Shown: positions 1-6,633, counted from the stretch's first letter. The stretch is 9,589 nucleotides of DNA from JAFKKS01 sp039808325 (GCA_039808325.1 JBDHSU010000145.1:1-9589), one strand, 5' to 3'. Notes: generated from the sequence alone by a model not told the origin. Numbers and translations are program-made.

Positions 1-489
1 GGTGCCGTTCCCGTCCCCCAGCGCGCTCGGGGTGATTTCATGCACCATGAAAGCGTCGCCGGAAAATGGCGCCGCGAGCTTTGCCGCGCGCGCGGCCGAG
101 AAGCCGAAGCGCGAGTAGAACGCCGGATGCCCAAGCACGACGATGACGTCCGCAGACGCGTCGCGCGCGGCCTTGATCGCCGCGCGCACCAGCGTAGAGC
201 CGATGCCTCGGCGCTGCCGCTCGGGCAGGACGGCCATCGGCGCCAAGGCCAGCGCGCTCAGCTTTCGCTTGCCCACCGTCACATCGAGGCGGCTCAGCAG
301 GATGTGTCCGACGATGCGGCCCTCGTCCTCCGCCACCAGCGAGGCGGCGACGAGGCCGTCCGCGCGCAGGCGGTCGACCAGTTCGGATTCGTACGAGCCG
401 CCGAAAGCCCTGTCATTGAGTTGCGCGATGGCTTGGATGTCCGATGGGCGTTCTTCGCGGACATGCACGCGCGCTTCCCCGCCGGTCAC
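1..489 (-). CDS. GNAT N-acetyltransferase, YhbS-like (3' end outside window)
   Basis: The open frame runs from a GTG at 489-487 to the window edge, giving 163 residues without a stop; the C-terminus is missing. It resembles the YhbS-like (COG3153) branch of GNAT acetyltransferases, which move an acetyl group from acetyl-CoA to an amine. Visible marks are an N-terminal strand and helix (VREERPSDIQAIAQLNDRAF, residues 10-29), a beta segment (GRIVGHILLSRLDV, 57-70), the acetyl-CoA pyrophosphate loop LPERQRRGIGSTLV (88-101, Q-R-R-G-I-G core) and the YhbS-typical GHPAFYSRFGF (120-130). The GTG shares bases with the yggS stop (GTGA), and an AAGG lies just upstream inside yggS, so translational coupling is likely. 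The next in-frame GTG (residue 8) would still keep the whole domain. The family is clear; the substrate cannot be told from sequence. Confidence 0.85.
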   Translation of the reverse strand, partial: MTGGEARVHVREERPSDIQAIAQLNDRAFGGSYESELVDRLRADGLVAASLVAEDEGRIVGHILLSRLDVTVGKRKLSALALAPMAVLPERQRRGIGSTLVRAAIKAARDASADVIVVLGHPAFYSRFGFSAARAAKLAAPFSGDAFMVHEITPSALGDGNGT

Positions 490-1160
490 GCCGCCTTCTC
501 GCGGTGGCCGAAGATGGCGCTGCCGACGCGCACATGCGTCGCGCCGAACGCGATCGCGGTCGCAAAATCGGCGCTCATGCCCATGGAGAGGGTGGCCAGG
601 CCGTTGCGCTCCGCAATCTTGGCCAGCAGCGCGAAGTGCGGCGCCGGCGCTTCGTCGAAGGGGGGGATGCACATTAGCCCGGTGATCGCGAGGCCGTAGG
701 TGCCGCGGCATTCCTTGATGAAAGCGTCGGCGGCTTGCGGCAGCACGCCTGCCTTCTGCGGCTCGGCGCCGGTGTTGACCTGAGCCAGCAGCGTCGGCGC
801 GCGGCCCTGCTTGTCGATCTCCTTGGCCAGGGCGGCGCACAGGCTCGCGCGGTCGACGGTATGGATCACGTCGAAGAGCGCGACCGCCTCCTTTGCCTTG
901 TTTGATTGCAGCGGCCCGATGAGGTGAAGCGTCGTGCCGGGATAACGCTCGACCAGCGCCGGCCACTTGCCCATCGCCTCCTGCACCCGGTTCTCGCCGA
1001 AGACGCGCTGCCCGGCATCGAGCACGGGAACGATCGCATCGGCATCGAACGTCTTGGAGACGGCGACGAGCGTTACCGTCCGCGGGTCGCGCTTGGCGTC
1101 GTGGGCGGCGCGGGCGATTTCGGTCTGAACGTCGTGAAGGCGGGAGGCGGCATCGGACAT
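486..1160 (-). CDS. yggS: YggS/PLPBP family pyridoxal-phosphate homeostasis protein
   Basis: This 224-residue protein is the usual YggS length. The family binds pyridoxal 5'-phosphate on a fold like the N-terminal barrel of alanine racemase, has no known enzymatic activity, and buffers cellular PLP in the cytosol. The PLP lysine is K36 in LVAVSKT (31-37), the same position as in E. coli YggS. Other family marks are FGENRVQE (54-61), LHLIGPLQSNK (78-88), VNTG (128-131), GLMCIPP (161-167), LSMGMSADF (191-199, phosphate-binding region) and VRVGSAIFG (210-218). The ATG at 1160 is chosen because it puts the lysine at the normal position. No Shine-Dalgarno is visible; a TATAAA lies only 7 nt upstream of the ATG. 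The gene overlaps the downstream acetyltransferase gene by 4 bp. Confidence 0.97.
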   Translation of the reverse strand: MSDAASRLHDVQTEIARAAHDAKRDPRTVTLVAVSKTFDADAIVPVLDAGQRVFGENRVQEAMGKWPALVERYPGTTLHLIGPLQSNKAKEAVALFDVIHTVDRASLCAALAKEIDKQGRAPTLLAQVNTGAEPQKAGVLPQAADAFIKECRGTYGLAITGLMCIPPFDEAPAPHFALLAKIAERNGLATLSMGMSADFATAIAFGATHVRVGSAIFGHREKAA

Positions 1161-1173
1161 GGCGGGGTTTATA
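1161..1173 (-). promoter_or_regulatory. Candidate -10 element of yggS, possibly giving a leaderless mRNA
   Basis: On the minus strand TATAAA (1173-1168) lies 7 nt before the yggS ATG, so a start at normal distance from a -10 would fall at or next to the A of ATG. The bases between (CCCCGCC) contain no Shine-Dalgarno. No convincing -35 is seen about 17 bp upstream. A separate yggS promoter fits the hairpin between the SRPBCC stop and yggS. Inference only. Confidence 0.4.
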
Positions 1174-1185
1174 GGCCATGACGAG

Positions 1186-1202
1186 GCCGCGTGCTACGCG
1201 GC
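1186..1202 (-). terminator. Hairpin after the arsR-SRPBCC unit, possible weak terminator
   Basis: A perfect 7-bp stem, GCCGCGT and ACGCGGC around a 3-nt loop, begins 10 nt downstream of the SRPBCC stop codon. No U-run follows it (CTCGTC on the minus strand), so it is not a canonical intrinsic terminator. It may attenuate read-through or protect the 3' end. It sits just upstream of the yggS -10 element and may mark the border between two transcription units. Confidence 0.35.
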
Positions 1203-1212
1203 ACGATGGCCG

Positions 1213-1689
1213 TCAGCGCGCCGTCGCGAACATCGCGTCGAGCTTGTCATAGCTCTCGGCCGCGCCATGCTCCATGCCGGAAGCGATGACCGCATCGCGC
1301 ACCTTCTTCGAGGCGTAAAGCACCGTCGCCTGCAAGGTGGTCTTGCCGTCCTTCTCCGTGAGCACCGTCGTCACCTGCGATTCGCCGGGGAAGTCGTCGA
1401 AGCTTTCCGTGTGCACCATGCGGTCATAGGGCTGCAGTTCGCGCCAGACGCCGGACATGCCCATCTCCTGCCCCTCGGGGCTGCGCAGCACGAAGCGCCA
1501 CTTGCCGCCGACCTTGAGATCGACCTCGCATTGCGACAGCGACCAGCCGCGCGGGCCGAACCAGCGCTTGAGCAGTTCCGGCTTGGTGAAGGCGTCGAAC
1601 ACCATCTGGCGCGGCGCGTCGAACACGCGGGTGAGCATAACTTCCTGGTCGCTCGGGGTCGTGACCTTAAGAGTGCCGGTGTTCTGCAT
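1213..1689 (-). CDS. SRPBCC (AHSA1-like) domain protein paired with ArsR regulator
   Basis: The protein has 158 residues, the normal size for a single-domain AHSA1 protein of the START/Bet v 1-like superfamily, which forms a hydrophobic ligand cavity. Family marks are RVFDAPRQMVFDAFTKPELL (21-40) with the adjoining KRWFGPRGW (41-49), VGGKWRF (60-66), MSGVWRELQPYDRMVHTESF (78-97) and the closing helix SGMEHGAAESYDKLDAMF (137-154). The frame continues upstream to 1806, but that extension lies over arsR in another frame and lacks family similarity. The ATG at 1689 has AAGGAG (1702-1697) 7 nt upstream. The A residues of the arsR stop TAA are the first bases of this SD, so the two genes are probably translated together. 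ArsR-SRPBCC pairs are common in bacteria; their ligand is usually unknown and cannot be inferred here. It is unlikely to be a real Hsp90 co-chaperone. Confidence 0.92.
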   Translation of the reverse strand: MQNTGTLKVTTPSDQEVMLTRVFDAPRQMVFDAFTKPELLKRWFGPRGWSLSQCEVDLKVGGKWRFVLRSPEGQEMGMSGVWRELQPYDRMVHTESFDDFPGESQVTTVLTEKDGKTTLQATVLYASKKVRDAVIASGMEHGAAESYDKLDAMFATAR

Positions 1690-1696
1690 CGGAACG

Positions 1697-1702
1697 CTCC
1701 TT
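1697..1702 (-). promoter_or_regulatory. Strong ribosome binding site overlapping the arsR stop codon
   Basis: AAGGAG on the minus strand is 7 nt from the ATG at 1689. Its first two bases are the last two of the arsR TAA stop (1703-1701). This decides the SRPBCC start and implies that ribosomes finishing arsR are placed directly over the next start region. Confidence 0.85.
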
Positions 1703-2054
1703 ACGCGGTGCTTTCGGGGTTTGACGTTTCGGCCTTCATCTCGTCCAGCAGCGCGTCGAGACGCTGGAAGCGCGCCTCCCAGAACTGCCGGTAATTCTCG
1801 AGCCATGCGTTCGCCTCGGCGAGGCGCTCTGCCTCCAGCCGGCAGGGGCGGCGTTGCTTGTCGCGGCCGCGCGAAATCAGCCCGGCGCGTTCCAGCACCT
1901 TGAGGTGCTTGGAAATCGCCGGCTGCGAAATCTGAAAAGGCTTGGCGAGCTCGAGCACCGAGGCTTCCCCGTGCGCTAGGCGCGCCAGGATCGCCCGCCG
2001 GGTGGGATCGGCGAGGGCAATGAAGGTGGTGTCGAGGGCGGCGCTGGTGACCAT
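1701..2054 (-). CDS. ArsR-family winged-helix transcriptional repressor
   Basis: This 117-residue protein has the typical size and layout of ArsR regulators: FIALADPTRRAILARL (11-26), then the helix-turn-helix SVLELAKPFQISQPAISKHL (32-51) continuing KVLERAGLI (52-60), and the wing around SRGRDKQRRPCRLE (61-74). The classic metal site ELCVCDL in the recognition region is absent. The only cysteine is C71 in the wing, so metal sensing of the ArsR/SmtB type is unlikely; this fits the subgroup that sits beside SRPBCC genes. The C-terminal helices (ANAWLENYRQFWEARFQRLD) probably form the dimer interface. The ATG at 2054 has AGGA 5 nt upstream. A perfect palindrome overlaps the promoter, so autorepression of the arsR-SRPBCC operon is the likely role. 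The inducer is unknown. Confidence 0.95.
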   Translation of the reverse strand: MVTSAALDTTFIALADPTRRAILARLAHGEASVLELAKPFQISQPAISKHLKVLERAGLISRGRDKQRRPCRLEAERLAEANAWLENYRQFWEARFQRLDALLDEMKAETSNPESTA

Positions 2055-2062
2055 AAATATCC

Positions 2063-2082
2063 TATCAGTTATATAACTGATA
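2063..2082. promoter_or_regulatory. 20-bp perfect palindrome, likely ArsR operator
   Basis: TATCAGTTATATAACTGATA is its own reverse complement over all 20 bases, centred between 2072 and 2073, in an AT-rich island inside very GC-rich DNA. It spans the proposed arsR -10 hexamer, the expected start site and the edge of the arsR SD. A further half-site-like GTTATAA lies at 2084-2090. ArsR dimers bind such inverted repeats in their own promoters. Binding is inferred, not shown. Confidence 0.75.
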
Positions 2083-2106
2083 AGTTATAATGCGAGGCCA
2101 TGTCAA
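2077..2106 (-). promoter_or_regulatory. Candidate arsR-SRPBCC promoter
   Basis: On the minus strand a consensus -35 TTGACA (2106-2101) is followed after 18 bp by TATCAG (2082-2077), a 4/6 match to TATAAT. The start site would fall near 2070, giving a short leader that contains AGGA before the ATG at 2054. The -10 lies inside the palindrome, so a bound repressor would block RNA polymerase. Confidence 0.55.
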
Positions 2107-2145
2107 GCGGATACGGACCGGCGCCTTGCGATGGCGTGCTAACCA

Positions 2146-2176
2146 TTGACCGGCATTGCAGAAAATGGCCTAGTCC
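2146..2176 (+). promoter_or_regulatory. Candidate leuS promoter
   Basis: TTGACC (2146-2151) is followed after 19 bp by TAGTCC (2171-2176), or after 18 bp by CTAGTC. It is a moderate sigma-70-type match about 50 nt upstream of the leuS ATG. A perfect TATAAT on the plus strand at 2086-2091 is an alternative -10, which would place leuS next to the ArsR operator; no good -35 is seen for it. The choice between the two is uncertain. Confidence 0.4.
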
Positions 2177-2228
2177 GGCCGCCTTGGCGGCGCAGGTGGC
2201 GCGGCCGAAAACTTGTTTTGAAAGCCCG

Positions 2229-4874
2229 ATGAGCACCGAACGTTACAACGCGCGCGAGGCCGAAGCGCGCTGGCAGAAGATTTGGGACGAGCGTGGCATC
2301 TTCGCGTCGAAAAACGACGATCCGCGCTCACGCTATTACGTGCTCGAGATGTTCCCGTACCCCTCGGGCCGCATCCATATGGGCCATGTGCGCAATTACA
2401 CGATGGGCGACGTGGTGGCGCGCACCAAGCGGGCGATGGGCTTCAACGTGCTGCACCCGATGGGCTGGGACGCCTTCGGCATGCCGGCCGAGAACGCCGC
2501 GATGGAGCGCAAGGTCCACCCGAAGGCGTGGACCTACCAGAACATCGCGGCGATGAAGGCCCAGCTCAAGTCGATGGGGCTCTCGCTCGACTGGGCGCGC
2601 GAGCTCGCGACATGCGACCCGGCCTATTACAAGCACCAGCAGAAGATGTTCCTCGACTTCCTCAAAGGAGGGTTGGTCGAGCGCAAGAGCTCGAAGGTGA
2701 ATTGGGACCCGGTCGACAACACCGTGCTCGCCAACGAGCAGGTGATCGATGGGCGCGGCTGGCGCTCGGGCGCGCTGGTCGAGCAGCGCGAGCTTACCCA
2801 GTGGTTCTTCAAGATCACGGCCTATGCGCAGGAACTGCTCGACGCGATCGACACGCTCGAGCGCTGGCCGGAAAAGGTGCGCACGATGCAGCGCAACTGG
2901 ATCGGCCGCTCGGAAGGCTTGCTGATCCGCTTCGCGCTCGATCCGCAAACCGTGAAGAATGGTGAGAGCGAACTGGAGATCTTCACGACGCGCCCCGACA
3001 CGCTGTTCGGCGCAAAGTTCATGGCGGTGGCGCCCGACCATCCGCTGGCCGCCGCGGCGGCCAAGAAGGACGCGAAGCTCGCGGCCTTCATCGAAGAGTG
3101 CAAGCGGCGCGGCACCTCGGCGGAAGAGATCGAGACCGCGGAGAAGATGGGCTACGACACCGGCATCCGCGCGGTGCATCCCTTCGACCCGTCGTGGACG
3201 CTGCCGGTCTATGTCGCGAACTTCATCCTGATGGACTACGGCACCGGCGCCATTTTCGGCTGCCCGGCGCACGACCAGCGCGACCTCGATTTCGTCAATA
3301 AATACGGGCTCGGCAACACGCCGGTGGTGTGTCCACCGGATGTCGATCCGCAGTCGTTCGTCGTCACCGACACGGCCTATGTCGGCGACGGGCGCATGGT
3401 CAATTCGCGTTTCCTCGACGGCATGACGATCGCGCAGGCGAAGGAAGAGGTCGCGAAGCGCCTCGAGAAGGAAAAGCGCGGCAACCACCCGGTCGGCGAG
3501 CGCAAGGTGAACTTCCGCCTGCGCGACTGGGGCATTTCGCGCCAGCGCTACTGGGGCTGCCCGATCCCCATCATCCATTGCCACGTTTGCGGCGTGGTGC
3601 CGGTGCCGGACGCGGACCTGCCGGTAAAGCTGCCGGACGACGTCACTTTCGACAAGCCCGGCAATCCGCTCGACCGGCATCCGACCTGGAAGCACGTGAA
3701 GTGTCCGCGCTGCGGCAAGGATGCGCGGCGCGAGACCGACACGATGGACACCTTCGTCGATTCGTCGTGGTACTTCGCCCGCTTCACCGATCCGCAGCTC
3801 GCGACGGCGCCGACCGACAAGGCGATCGCCGACGCGTGGCTGCCGGTCGATCAATATATCGGCGGCATCGAGCACGCGATTCTGCATCTTCTGTATTCGC
3901 GCTTCTTCACCCGCGCGATGAAGAAGGCCGGGCATCTCGGCCTGGACGAGCCTTTCGCCGGCCTGTTCACGCAAGGCATGGTGGTGCACGAGACCTACCG
4001 CAAGGCGGACGGTACGTTCGCCGCTCCGGCGGAGATCGAAATCGACGGCGCGGAGGACGCGCGCCGTGCCAAGCTCATCGCGACCGGCGAGCCGATCGAG
4101 ATCGGTCCGATCGAGAAGATGTCGAAGTCGAAGCGCAATACGGTCGACCCCGACGACATCATCGCCACCTACGGGGCCGACACCGCGCGCTGGTTCATGC
4201 TGTCCGATTCGCCGCCGGAACGCGATGTGAACTGGACCGAGAAGGGCGTGCAGGGGGCCTGGCGGTTCACGCAGCGGCTGTGGCGGGTGATCGGCGAGGC
4301 GACGGAAATCGCGAAGATCGCGCCCGCGGCGAAGCCGCAAGCGTTCGGGCCGCCGGCCCTCACCCTGCGCAAGGCCGCCCACGGGGCGCTCGCCAAGGTG
4401 ACGGACGCCGTCGACAAGCTGCATTTCAACGTCGCCGTCGCTCATATCTACGAGTTCACCAGCGTGCTGCAGGGCGCGCTCAATGACGCGAAGGCCACAG
4501 CCGGGGGGAAAGCCGGCGGCAGCGGCGATATCGCCTGGGCAGTGCGCGAGGCTGCGGATATACTCGTCACCCTGTTCAACCCGATGATGCCCCACCTGGC
4601 CGAGGAGTGCTGGGCGGCATTGGGCCACAAGACGTTGGTCGCGGAGGCGCCGTGGCCGGCGGTCGAGGGCGCGCTGCTGATCGAGGATGTGATCGTGCTG
4701 CCGGTGCAGGTGAACGGAAAGAAGCGGGCCGACGTGACGGTGCCGCGCGATGCCGCCGCCGGCGTGGTCGAGGCGGCCGCGCTGGCGCTCGAGCCGGTGC
4801 AGCGCGCGCTCGGCGGCAAACCGCCGAAGAAGGTGATCGTCGTGCCGCAGAGGATCGTGAATGTCGTCGCTTGA
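2229..4874 (+). CDS. leuS: Leucyl-tRNA synthetase
   Basis: This 881-residue class I synthetase attaches leucine to tRNA-Leu in the cytosol. Signatures in order are PYPSGRIHMGHVRNYTMGD, with the HIGH-type HMGH at 50-53; the CP1 editing domain with TTRPDT (253-258) and GTGAIFGCPAHDQRD (338-352); the return to the core, LRDWGISRQRYWGCPIPI, just before CHVCG (451-455); a second pair CPRCG (492-496), so a possible zinc site; TDTMDTFVDSSWYF; KMSKS at 630-634; the anticodon-binding helical domain (AWRFTQRLWRVI onward); and a C-terminal domain with VQVNGKKRADVTV. The ATG at 2229 (MSTERYNAREAEARW) is preferred over the in-frame ATG at 2100: the extra 43 residues do not look like LeuRS, overlap the arsR promoter region, and would make the protein too long. 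The SD (GAAAG) is weak. A Gly-rich linker (ATAGGKAGGSGD) sits in the anticodon domain. The stop overlaps the lptE start by 14 bp. Confidence 0.98.
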   Translation: MSTERYNAREAEARWQKIWDERGIFASKNDDPRSRYYVLEMFPYPSGRIHMGHVRNYTMGDVVARTKRAMGFNVLHPMGWDAFGMPAENAAMERKVHPKAWTYQNIAAMKAQLKSMGLSLDWARELATCDPAYYKHQQKMFLDFLKGGLVERKSSKVNWDPVDNTVLANEQVIDGRGWRSGALVEQRELTQWFFKITAYAQELLDAIDTLERWPEKVRTMQRNWIGRSEGLLIRFALDPQTVKNGESELEIFTTRPDTLFGAKFMAVAPDHPLAAAAAKKDAKLAAFIEECKRRGTSAEEIETAEKMGYDTGIRAVHPFDPSWTLPVYVANFILMDYGTGAIFGCPAHDQRDLDFVNKYGLGNTPVVCPPDVDPQSFVVTDTAYVGDGRMVNSRFLDGMTIAQAKEEVAKRLEKEKRGNHPVGERKVNFRLRDWGISRQRYWGCPIPIIHCHVCGVVPVPDADLPVKLPDDVTFDKPGNPLDRHPTWKHVKCPRCGKDARRETDTMDTFVDSSWYFARFTDPQLATAPTDKAIADAWLPVDQYIGGIEHAILHLLYSRFFTRAMKKAGHLGLDEPFAGLFTQGMVVHETYRKADGTFAAPAEIEIDGAEDARRAKLIATGEPIEIGPIEKMSKSKRNTVDPDDIIATYGADTARWFMLSDSPPERDVNWTEKGVQGAWRFTQRLWRVIGEATEIAKIAPAAKPQAFGPPALTLRKAAHGALAKVTDAVDKLHFNVAVAHIYEFTSVLQGALNDAKATAGGKAGGSGDIAWAVREAADILVTLFNPMMPHLAEECWAALGHKTLVAEAPWPAVEGALLIEDVIVLPVQVNGKKRADVTVPRDAAAGVVEAAALALEPVQRALGGKPPKKVIVVPQRIVNVVA

Positions 4875-5424
4875 ACGTCGCCAAGCTCCACGCCTGTTGC
4901 GTGCCGCCGCCGCGATCGGGCTGGCCGCGCTGCTCGCCGGCTGCTTCCAGCCGCTCTACGGCGAGCGCTCGCTGACCGGTGGCCCGGGCGTGCGCGAAGC
5001 GATGGCGCGCGTCGATGTGGCGCAGATCGACGCAACGCCGGGCACGCCGCTGTCGCGGTCGGCGGTGGAATTGCGCAACGAGTTGCTGTTCGGTCTCACG
5101 GGCGGTTCCGGCTCGCTGCCGCCGACGCATCGGCTCGACATCAGTCTGCAAAGCTCTGTCGGCTCGATCATCGTCGATCCCTCCACGGCGCGCCCGGAAT
5201 ACGAGATCGTCGGGCTCACCGCGGTCTACAAACTGACGGAAAAGTCGACCGGAAAGGTCGTGTTCAATTCCGTCGCGCGGGCTTCCGTCTCCTACAACAT
5301 TCCCGGACAGCAGCAGCGTCTCTCGACCCTCGTCGGTCGGCAAGAGGGCTTGGCGCGCGCGACAAAAGTCCTGGCAGACCAAATCAAGACGCGCATCGCC
5401 TCGTTCATGAGCGCGGGAACCTAG
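4861..5424 (+). CDS. lptE: LPS-assembly lipoprotein LptE
   Basis: This 187-residue lipoprotein has an N-terminal signal with basic residues (RRQAPRLLR), a hydrophobic stretch and the lipobox LLAGC, with the lipidated cysteine at C28. The mature protein begins CFQPLYGERS, a typical alphaproteobacterial LptE start, and there is no Asp at +2 to retain it in the inner membrane. LptE plugs the LptD barrel in the outer membrane and helps insert lipopolysaccharide. Further marks are VAQIDATPGTPLSRSAVELR, then RLDISLQSSVGSIIVDP, YEIVGLTAVYKLTEKSTGKV and a C-terminal helical part, LARATKVLADQIKTRIASFM. The ATG at 4861 lies inside the last codons of leuS and has AGAGGA (4849-4854) 6 nt upstream, so coupled translation is likely. 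The family diverges strongly, so assignment rests on the lipobox, size and position between leuS and holA, an order widely kept in Alphaproteobacteria. Confidence 0.93.
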   Translation: MSSLERRQAPRLLRAAAAIGLAALLAGCFQPLYGERSLTGGPGVREAMARVDVAQIDATPGTPLSRSAVELRNELLFGLTGGSGSLPPTHRLDISLQSSVGSIIVDPSTARPEYEIVGLTAVYKLTEKSTGKVVFNSVARASVSYNIPGQQQRLSTLVGRQEGLARATKVLADQIKTRIASFMSAGT

Positions 5425-5463
5425 GCGGATGCGTCTTGTCCCTCTCGGTGGGGATGAAGAACG

Positions 5464-6477
5464 ATGACCGCGCTTAAAGCCAACGAGGTCGACGGTTTCG
5501 TCGCCCGTCCCGATCCCGCGCGTCCCATTGTCCTCGTCTTCGGTCCCGATGCCGGCGCGGTGAGTGAACGCGCGGACGCGTTGATCCGCGCCAGCGTGGA
5601 GGATCCGAACGATCCCTTCGCGATGACGCGCATGGCGGGGGACGACCTCGCCGCGGACCCGGCCAAGCTCGCGGATGTCGCACTCACCGTGCCGCTGTTC
5701 GGCGGCCGCCGCGCGGTGCATATACGCACGGGCGCCCGCAGTATCGCCGCCGCGATCGAGCCGCTGCTTGGCCTCGATCTCACGGACTGCCGCATCATCG
5801 TCGAAGCTGGCGACCTCAAGCGCAACGCGCCGCTGCGCGCCATGATCGAGCGTGCGAAAACGGCCGTGGCGCTGCCGTGCTACGCCGACGACGAGCGTTC
5901 GCTCGCGCGCCTGATCGACACGGAAATGAAGGCGGCGGGGTTGACGATCACGTCCGAGGCGCGCGCGGCGCTGATCCCGCTGCTCGGCGGGGATCGGCGG
6001 GCCTCGCGCGGCGAGATCGCGAAGCTCGCGACCTATGCGCAGGGCAAGCAGCGCGTCGAGATCGACGACGTGATGGCGGTGATCGCCGACGCTTCCGCCC
6101 TGGCGCTCGACGCCATCGTCGATGCGGCTTTCGCCGGCAAGCCGAAGGACCTGGAGACGCAGTTCGCGCGCGCGCTCTCGGGCGGCACGTCGCCCGGCAC
6201 GATCGTGTTCGCGGCGCTGCGCCATGCCGCCAATCTGCACAAGGCGAAGCTCGAGGGCGAGGGCAATGCGTCGGCGGAGCTGCGCGCGATGCGCGCCCAC
6301 TTCAAGCGCGAGGCCGATATCGCGGCGGCGCTGCGGGCGTGGAGCGCGCCGCGCCTCGCCGGCGCGATCGAGACCCTCGGAACGCTGCAATTGCAATCGC
6401 GCGCGCAAGCGGCATTGGCCGCGACGCTCACGCACCGCACGCTCCTCCAGTTCGCCATGCAGGCGAGGGGGCGATGA
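5464..6477 (+). CDS. holA: DNA polymerase III subunit delta
   Basis: At 337 residues this matches the usual length of the delta subunit, which opens the beta sliding clamp as part of the clamp-loader complex in replication. Visible family features are the N-terminal AAA+-like strand and helix IVLVFGPDAGAVSERADALI (22-41), VPLFGGRRAVHI (76-87), RIIVEAGDLKRNAPLR (110-125) and the well-kept LGGDRRASRGEIAKLATYA (174-192). The C-terminal collar helices (IVFAALRHAANLHKAK onward) follow. As in other delta subunits, a functional Walker A is absent. The ATG at 5464 has GGGGA 9 nt upstream; the ATG at 5455 is in another frame and soon stops. The gene starts 39 nt after lptE without an obvious terminator or promoter between, so it is probably cotranscribed with leuS-lptE. 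Confidence 0.95.
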   Translation: MTALKANEVDGFVARPDPARPIVLVFGPDAGAVSERADALIRASVEDPNDPFAMTRMAGDDLAADPAKLADVALTVPLFGGRRAVHIRTGARSIAAAIEPLLGLDLTDCRIIVEAGDLKRNAPLRAMIERAKTAVALPCYADDERSLARLIDTEMKAAGLTITSEARAALIPLLGGDRRASRGEIAKLATYAQGKQRVEIDDVMAVIADASALALDAIVDAAFAGKPKDLETQFARALSGGTSPGTIVFAALRHAANLHKAKLEGEGNASAELRAMRAHFKREADIAAALRAWSAPRLAGAIETLGTLQLQSRAQAALAATLTHRTLLQFAMQARGR

Positions 6478-6496
6478 GGGTCGCTTCGCTGAACTC

Positions 6497-6527
6497 GTAG
6501 CCCGCATCGAGCGCAGCGAAATGCGGG
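6497..6527 (+). repeat. REP-like hairpin, copy 1, with GTAG head
   Basis: CCCGCAT (6501-6507) pairs perfectly with ATGCGGG (6521-6527) around a 13-nt loop, and GTAG (6497-6500) directly precedes the stem. A GTAG head before a GC-rich hairpin is the known layout of REP elements mobilised by RAYT (TnpA-REP) transposases. Similar elements are, from memory, dispersed in Bradyrhizobium-like genomes. It lies 19 nt after holA and may also act as the 3' end of the leuS operon. Confidence 0.65.
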
Positions 6528-6547
6528 GTATCGTATCCGCCTTGTCA

Positions 6548-6574
6548 CCCGGATTTCGCTTTGTTCGATCCGGG
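6548..6574 (-). repeat. REP-like hairpin, copy 2, inverted
   Basis: CCCGGAT (6548-6554) pairs with ATCCGGG (6568-6574). Read on the minus strand it matches copy 1 at 22 of 27 positions, and two of the differences are a compensatory C-G to G-C swap in the stem. The GTAG head is not kept (AATG instead). With copy 1, 20 nt away, it forms a divergent pair like the BIME units of other bacteria. Confidence 0.6.
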
Positions 6575-6603
6575 CATTCGGGCGTGGCGGCGAAAATGTG
6601 TGT

Positions 6604-6631
6604 TTGCGCGCCGCGTTCCCTCGCCTATAAC
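6604..6631 (+). promoter_or_regulatory. Candidate argG promoter
   Basis: TTGCGC (6604-6609) and TATAAC (6626-6631) are separated by 16 bp. The predicted start site is near 6638, giving an argG leader of about 60 nt. The -10 is a 5/6 match to TATAAT and lies in the only good position between the REP pair and argG. Promoter strength is unknown. Confidence 0.55.
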
Positions 6632-6633
6632 GC

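Noticed and set aside
40..699. Plus-strand open frames over the acetyltransferase and yggS genes
   Set aside because: The minus strand encodes a coherent GNAT domain and YggS; the plus frames show no domain.
1690..1806. Extended start for the SRPBCC protein inside arsR
   Set aside because: The extension overlaps arsR in another frame and lacks family likeness; a strong SD supports the ATG at 1689.
2100..2228. Extended leuS start at 2100, adding 43 residues
   Set aside because: The extra residues do not resemble LeuRS and would cover the probable leuS promoter; the family start fits the ATG at 2229.
2328..4628. A 766-codon open frame on the minus strand opposite leuS
   Set aside because: It lies wholly antisense to a clear leuS. 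High GC at third positions removes stops on the opposite strand; the translation is Arg/His/Asp-rich without any recognisable domain.
4576..6507. A 643-codon minus-strand frame opposite the end of leuS, lptE and holA
   Set aside because: It is antisense to three well-supported genes and has a low-complexity Arg-rich translation typical of GC shadows.
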